Shown piece after piece: positions 4,091-5,951 of a stretch of 5,951 bases of DNA (positions are counted from its first letter, which is position 1; each line of letters starts with the position of its first letter). The notes under the pieces were generated by a model. That model made no database searches, had not been told where the DNA came from, and saw only the letters and a list, made by a program, of their open reading frames with translations. Origin of the DNA: Nitrospinae bacterium CG11_big_fil_rev_8_21_14_0_20_56_8 (GTDB lineage Bacteria; Nitrospinota; Nitrospinia; Nitrospinales; VA-1). The position numbers and the translations under genes were made by a program. Where the stretch lies: contig PCWF01000124.1 in NCBI GenBank assembly GCA_002796165.1, positions 1 to 5,951 on the forward strand, read 5' to 3'.

Positions 4091-5951
4091 GAGAGTCCCT
4101 TTTTCTCCCGCGGGCCGAATCCCTGCTGGGCCAACCGGTCGTATTCGTCAAGCAGTTGGTTTTCCATCCCGAGGATCTGATCCGACAATTCATGCACCTT
4201 GCCGTGAATTTCCTTCAGGTGGTCGGACAATTCCATGAGATCCATGTCCTTCGTGTCCTTGAGGAAAATTTCGCACCGCTTGGCATGATGCGTAATATGC
4301 TCCACCATGGCATGGACCGAAGCGAGGCTCTTCTGAATATGATTCGTTTCGGCTTTCAAATGTTTTGAGTCCAGCTCGGGCTTGATGACGAGGGTGTAAC
4401 CGAGCGCCCCCACGTAAGTGAGCGCCAGTACCGACTGGGCGATGAACGTTTCCCATGTGGGGTAGATTCCCATCCACCCGAGGGAGGGGAGAAAATTGGC
4501 CTGGGTCAGGGAAAGCTGTTCACCCATCTGCAGGGCATGCATTCCTTTTCCCAAAAAGGTGAAGGCCATGTAGGCCAGAAAGATGCTGGTGATGGAAAAA
4601 AACCATTTGATGGAGATCCTCATCCCCAGACTGCTGATGAGGTAATACACCACTCCCAGTGCCGCACAGCCCGCCAGGAAACCGGGAATGATGCCCGCCG
4701 TACTGTCCGAAGCGTATAGATACAGGGCTTTGTAAAAGAGGACGGTTTCGAATCCTTCGCGGTAGACCGAAAGGAAGGCCACGGTGGACAACGTGGCGAG
4801 ACTGCCCGTGGATACCGCCTGCCGCATTTTTCCGGTGATGTAGCTTTGCCATTTCGTGGCTTCGATCTTGGATATGAGCCAGTAACTCACCCAGAACAGT
4901 ACCGCCACCGCAATGAGCATGATCCAGCCTTCCATCAGTTCCTGGTTGGCCATGCTGATCTGGAGTACTTCCTTGAGAATATAAGCGGTCAGGACACTCG
5001 CCGCGATTCCCACTCCCACGCCCATGTAAATCGCCTTCAGCTTGTCCTCGTTCCGGGATTTGACCAGGAAAGCGATCAGCGCGGCAATGATGAGAATGGC
5101 TTCAAATCCCTCCCGGACGATGATCGCCATGGATTGCAGGAACAAACCGGTGAAACCCGTTTTTTCTTCCAGCACGGATTGGGCCAGCTCGAGATCCTCC
5201 TTGATTCCGTTATATAGGGATTCCACGTGTTCCAATGCCGCACCCCGCTTGATTTCTCCGCGGAATCGGCTGAAGGAGGCTTCCAGCCCCAGACCCAACT
5301 CCTTGCGCTTGTTGATGAGTCCGCCTTCCACTTTCTCGTAAACCAGATAGGCATCGAAGGCGGCCTCAATGGCTTCCGTCATTTGTTTATTTTTATAGCT
5401 GGTAAAACTCTTGTCCAAAAGGGAGTTGATTTCCTGAAAGGTACTTTCGACCGAAGCGGCAAGGGTCACGGTTTTCGCCGCACCGGAAGAACCGGTGGTG
5501 ATCGGAAGTGTCTGCCCCGGATTCGAAAAACTCCGGATGTAGTAGGTGACATCCCAGATTTCCGTCTCCGTCAAATGATCGGCCCACGCGATCATGGCGG
5601 TATTCGCAATACCGACATTGATGACCTGATAGTTGTCATAGGGTTTCGTTTCCTCGTCTCCGGTGATGTCGGGACTCGCCAGAATCGCCGCAGGCGGATT
5701 CAGGGTGGATGCAATGGCGCCATCTCCCTTTCCCGCAAGGCCGTGGCAAATCGCGCAACGGGACTCGTAAATCTGTTTGCCGTTGGTTAGATTGATGGGG
5801 GTGGCGGGCTCGGGTTTCATCTCGATCGCGAATTGTTTCAGGACCGCATCATTGATCGCCCCGGCCAGGGAACGGATTTTAGAGGCCTCCGTCTTGTTCT
5901 GGCTCTGTTTCACCAGTTCGGCGAGTTGCGCCTTCACCGCCTCCGATTCCG
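4087..5951 (-). CDS. Cytochrome c/FTR1 family iron permease with His/Cys tail, N-terminus cut by right edge
   Basis: The frame is open to the right edge, so the start and signal peptide lie outside; a GTG at 5937-5935 is only an internal codon. Numbering from it, a cytochrome c domain spans about 48-137, with CAICH heme attachment (61-65) and likely axial M115. A helical periplasmic region follows (about 163-258). The FTR1 permease domain has about seven membrane helices (262-518) and the two REGFE iron motifs at 275-279 and 393-397. This family imports iron across the inner membrane, and the fused cytochrome presumably takes electrons from Fe(II) oxidation. With the N-terminus outside and seven helices, the C-terminus should be cytoplasmic. 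There an extra tail carries H542, H547, H551, C555, H573 and H582, spaced exactly as in the downstream protein. No multicopper oxidase or EfeO/EfeB partner is visible here. First visible gene of the minus-strand operon. Confidence 0.93.
   Translation of the reverse strand, partial: ESEAVKAQLAELVKQSQNKTEASKIRSLAGAINDAVLKQFAIEMKPEPATPINLTNGKQIYESRCAICHGLAGKGDGAIASTLNPPAAILASPDITGDEETKPYDNYQVINVGIANTAMIAWADHLTETEIWDVTYYIRSFSNPGQTLPITTGSSGAAKTVTLAASVESTFQEINSLLDKSFTSYKNKQMTEAIEAAFDAYLVYEKVEGGLINKRKELGLGLEASFSRFRGEIKRGAALEHVESLYNGIKEDLELAQSVLEEKTGFTGLFLQSMAIIVREGFEAILIIAALIAFLVKSRNEDKLKAIYMGVGVGIAASVLTAYILKEVLQISMANQELMEGWIMLIAVAVLFWVSYWLISKIEATKWQSYITGKMRQAVSTGSLATLSTVAFLSVYREGFETVLFYKALYLYASDSTAGIIPGFLAGCAALGVVYYLISSLGMRISIKWFFSITSIFLAYMAFTFLGKGMHALQMGEQLSLTQANFLPSLGWMGIYPTWETFIAQSVLALTYVGALGYTLVIKPELDSKHLKAETNHIQKSLASVHAMVEHITHHAKRCEIFLKDTKDMDLMELSDHLKEIHGKVHELSDQILGMENQLLDEYDRLAQQGFGPREKKGLS
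4153..4317 (-). other. His/Cys helical tail domain, copy 1 (in the FTR1 permease)
   Basis: Encodes permease residues 541-595 (counted from the codon at 5937). The core motif is V-H-x-M-V-E-H-I-x-x-H-x-x-R-C in family form, followed by H573 and H582. It lies after the last membrane helix and is predicted to be two amphipathic helices in the cytoplasm. It aligns without gaps with copy 2 at 2534-2698. FTR1 proteins generally end soon after the last helix, so this is an added module. Confidence 0.75.

Noticed and set aside
5227..5790. Plus-strand open frame of 187 codons within the permease gene
   Set aside because: Lies opposite the cytochrome c and helical regions of the permease, whose CAICH motif and family match are unambiguous.
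5935..5937. GTG as start of the permease
   Set aside because: The frame stays open to the window edge, no signal peptide follows the GTG although the cytochrome must be exported, and family members have further residues before this region.

Overview
The window comes from a Gram-negative-type bacterium of middling GC content. It encodes a periplasm-facing c-type cytochrome domain, Shine-Dalgarno-led genes and a textbook sigma70-type promoter. Nothing in the sequence fixes the taxon. All coding space is filled by six genes in three transcription units; I see no tRNA, rRNA, CRISPR, insertion sequence or phage signature.

Left edge (1-298, minus): the first two thirds of an EVE-domain (thymocyte nuclear protein 1-like) gene that runs off the window. 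A 252-base divergent intergenic region (299-550) follows. It holds a near-consensus promoter (TTGACC, 17-base spacer, TATAAT) firing rightward, and a short dyad just after the expected transcription start.

Plus-strand operon (551-2467): a DRE-TIM metal-dependent aldolase related to 4-hydroxy-2-oxovalerate aldolase but apparently lacking its catalytic histidine; a KDPG/KHG-type Schiff-base aldolase 7 bases downstream; and a small acidic orphan protein. Two mechanistically unrelated pyruvate-type aldolases side by side suggest a sugar-acid or 2-keto-acid route of unknown substrate. A 57-base convergent gap (2468-2524) with two dyads ends the operon.

Minus-strand operon (5951 to 2525): a cytochrome c/FTR1 iron permease, cut at its N-terminus by the right edge, overlaps by 4 bases a membrane protein. 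That second protein looks like a PepSY-type transmembrane pair with a seven-repeat Asp-box beta-propeller in place of the usual PepSY domain. The two proteins end in the same cytoplasmic tail: a gap-free 55-residue helical segment with five histidines and one cysteine at identical spacing. This shared tail suggests that permease and propeller protein work as one iron-handling unit, and it is the most novel feature of the window.
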